A stretch of DNA of 7,033 bases. Source: Candidatus Izemoplasma sp. (GTDB lineage Bacteria; Bacillota_I; Bacilli_A; Izemoplasmatales; Izemoplasmataceae). The position numbers were made by a program, and so were the translations under genes. Positions 5,776 through 7,033 of the stretch are shown piece after piece. The stretch spans positions 1-7,033 of the forward strand of contig SKGI01000101.1 of NCBI GenBank assembly GCA_007117555.1, in the 5' to 3' direction. Each line of letters opens with the position of its first letter. The first letter of the stretch is position 1. The notes under the pieces were generated by a model. The model was not told the DNA's origin. It did not search any database and was given only the letters and a program-made list of their open reading frames with translations.

Positions 5776-7033
5776 ATGAAGAACCACCACAATACAGATC
5801 ATCTTGCTAGGCGCGCCCATCTATTTCCAACTGTGAGCGATGCAGATTGGAACGATTGGCACTGGCAAACGCGACACCGGATAACGTCTGTGGATGACTT
5901 GAAAAACTATTTAACATTGAGTGATCGAGAGGAAGCGCTCATCGGCGATGTGCTCGACCGTTTTCGTATGGCGATTACACCGTATTATTTAACGTTAATT
6001 AATCCTGATGATGCGCATTGCCCAATCCGTCTTCAAGCCGTTCCATTAGGCAGTGAGTTGACGGTTGGCCAACACGATATGCTCGATCCACTTTCTGAAG
6101 ATCATGACTCACCTGTCCCAGGATTAACCCATCGTTATCCTGATCGGGTCCTCTTTCTCATTACCGATATGTGTAGTATGTACTGCCGACATTGTACACG
6201 CCGTCGTTTCGCCGGTATGAAAGATGCGAACATGTCTGAAGAACGTTTAGAAGCGGCTTTAGAGTATATTGCATCGACTCCAAGTATTAAAGATGTTTTA
6301 TTGAGTGGTGGGGATGCGTTACTCGTCAGTGACCAACGTCTTGAATGGATACTTAAGCGTCTTCGCGCCAGTGAACATGTTGATGTGATCCGGCTTGGTA
6401 CGCTCACACCTGTCGTCATGCCTCAACGCATAACACCCGCCCTTGCGAATATGTTAAAACAGTATCACCCTGTGTGGGTTAACACCCATTTCAACCATCC
6501 TGATGAAATGACGCCTGAAACAGCGCAAGCACTCGCGACCCTTGCGGATGCAGGCATTCCACTAGGCAATCAATCGGTGCTTTTACGCGGGATCAATGAT
6601 TGTGTCCATACCATGCGCCGGCTTGTACGCAGTTTAGTTGCTCATCGTGTGCGTCCATACTATATTTATCAATGCGATTTGTCTACCGGCATTGAACACT
6701 TCCGAACGACAATTTCTAAAGGCATTGAAATCATCGAAGGGTTACGCGGTCATGTGAGTGGCTATGCCGTGCCGACCTATGTCGTCGATGCACCTGGTGG
6801 TGGCGGCAAAATTCCTGTCATGCCACAGTATGTCATTTCACAAGCGCCTGGCAAAGTGGTTTTAAGAAACTACGAAGGGGTCATCAGCACATACAGTGAG
6901 CCAAAACACTATATCTCTGACTGCCAATGTGATGCCTGCCAAGAGACGCTTTCAGAAGGGGTTAGTGGCTTGCTGCAAGGGGCTCGTATTGCACTTGAAC
7001 CGGCCCATTTGAACCGAAAAGAGCGCCGACGTC
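5776..7033 (+). CDS. kamA: L-lysine 2,3-aminomutase, last codons beyond window
   Basis: The frame runs from an ATG 7 nt after GGAGG (5764-5768) to the window end, 419 codons, and probably lacks only a handful. It is a PLP-dependent radical SAM enzyme converting L-lysine to L-beta-lysine. Every key residue of the Clostridium subterminale enzyme is found with a constant offset of +8: the [4Fe-4S] cysteines C133, C137 and C140 in CSMYCRHC, the PLP lysine K345 in PGGGGK, the structural zinc cysteines C276, C383, C385 and C388, and R142, D301 and D338, which hold the substrate carboxylate and side-chain amine. The two aspartates favour lysine over glutamate, since glutamate 2,3-aminomutases lack them. 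Lysine catabolism genes upstream argue for fermentation rather than N-acetyl-beta-lysine osmolyte synthesis (AblA). KamDE would be expected next. Confidence 0.95.
   Translation, partial: MKNHHNTDHLARRAHLFPTVSDADWNDWHWQTRHRITSVDDLKNYLTLSDREEALIGDVLDRFRMAITPYYLTLINPDDAHCPIRLQAVPLGSELTVGQHDMLDPLSEDHDSPVPGLTHRYPDRVLFLITDMCSMYCRHCTRRRFAGMKDANMSEERLEAALEYIASTPSIKDVLLSGGDALLVSDQRLEWILKRLRASEHVDVIRLGTLTPVVMPQRITPALANMLKQYHPVWVNTHFNHPDEMTPETAQALATLADAGIPLGNQSVLLRGINDCVHTMRRLVRSLVAHRVRPYYIYQCDLSTGIEHFRTTISKGIEIIEGLRGHVSGYAVPTYVVDAPGGGGKIPVMPQYVISQAPGKVVLRNYEGVISTYSEPKHYISDCQCDACQETLSEGVSGLLQGARIALEPAHLNRKERRR

Overview
The window holds most of a lysine-fermentation operon on the + strand, preceded by its complete control region, and one unrelated divergent gene on the - strand that runs off the left edge. 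The organism is most likely a low-to-mid G+C member of the Bacillota that ferments amino acids. The reasons are strong AGGAGG-type ribosome binding sites, a sigma-A-type promoter, a good catabolite-responsive (cre) element, a T-box-era style leader with a lysine riboswitch and intrinsic terminator, and the lysine-to-butyrate gene set itself. The species cannot be named from this sequence.

Layout: 1-1382 (-) is the N-terminal 460 residues of an FtsX/MacB-type ABC transporter permease. 1383-1794 is a divergent intergenic region with a probable permease promoter, a near-consensus operon promoter with a cre overlapping its -35 box, a lysine riboswitch aptamer, and an intrinsic terminator. Then follow a MaoC/PhaJ-like enoyl-CoA hydratase (1795-2208), atoD (2205-2870), atoA (2860-3507), kal (3512-3904), kce (3897-4739), kdd (4723-5763) and kamA (5776 to the window end, missing only its last few codons). 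The genes overlap or are separated by at most 12 bp and all point the same way, so they should form one transcript.

Pathway: KamA converts L-lysine to beta-lysine. A beta-lysine 5,6-aminomutase (KamDE, not in this window) would give 3,5-diaminohexanoate. Kdd oxidises it to 3-keto-5-aminohexanoate with release of ammonia. Kce reacts this with acetyl-CoA to give acetoacetate and L-3-aminobutyryl-CoA. Kal removes ammonia to give crotonyl-CoA. AtoDA exchanges CoA between butyryl-CoA and acetoacetate. The extra MaoC hydratase acts on the same C4 acyl-CoA level, probably interconverting crotonyl-CoA and (R)-3-hydroxybutyryl-CoA.

Regulation: the most notable point is that the 3' strand of riboswitch helix P1 and the conserved AGAG just before it are also the 5' arm of the terminator. 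Lysine-bound aptamer and terminator therefore exclude each other, which predicts that lysine turns the operon ON. With the cre at the promoter, the operon would be expressed when lysine is plentiful and preferred carbon sources are absent.
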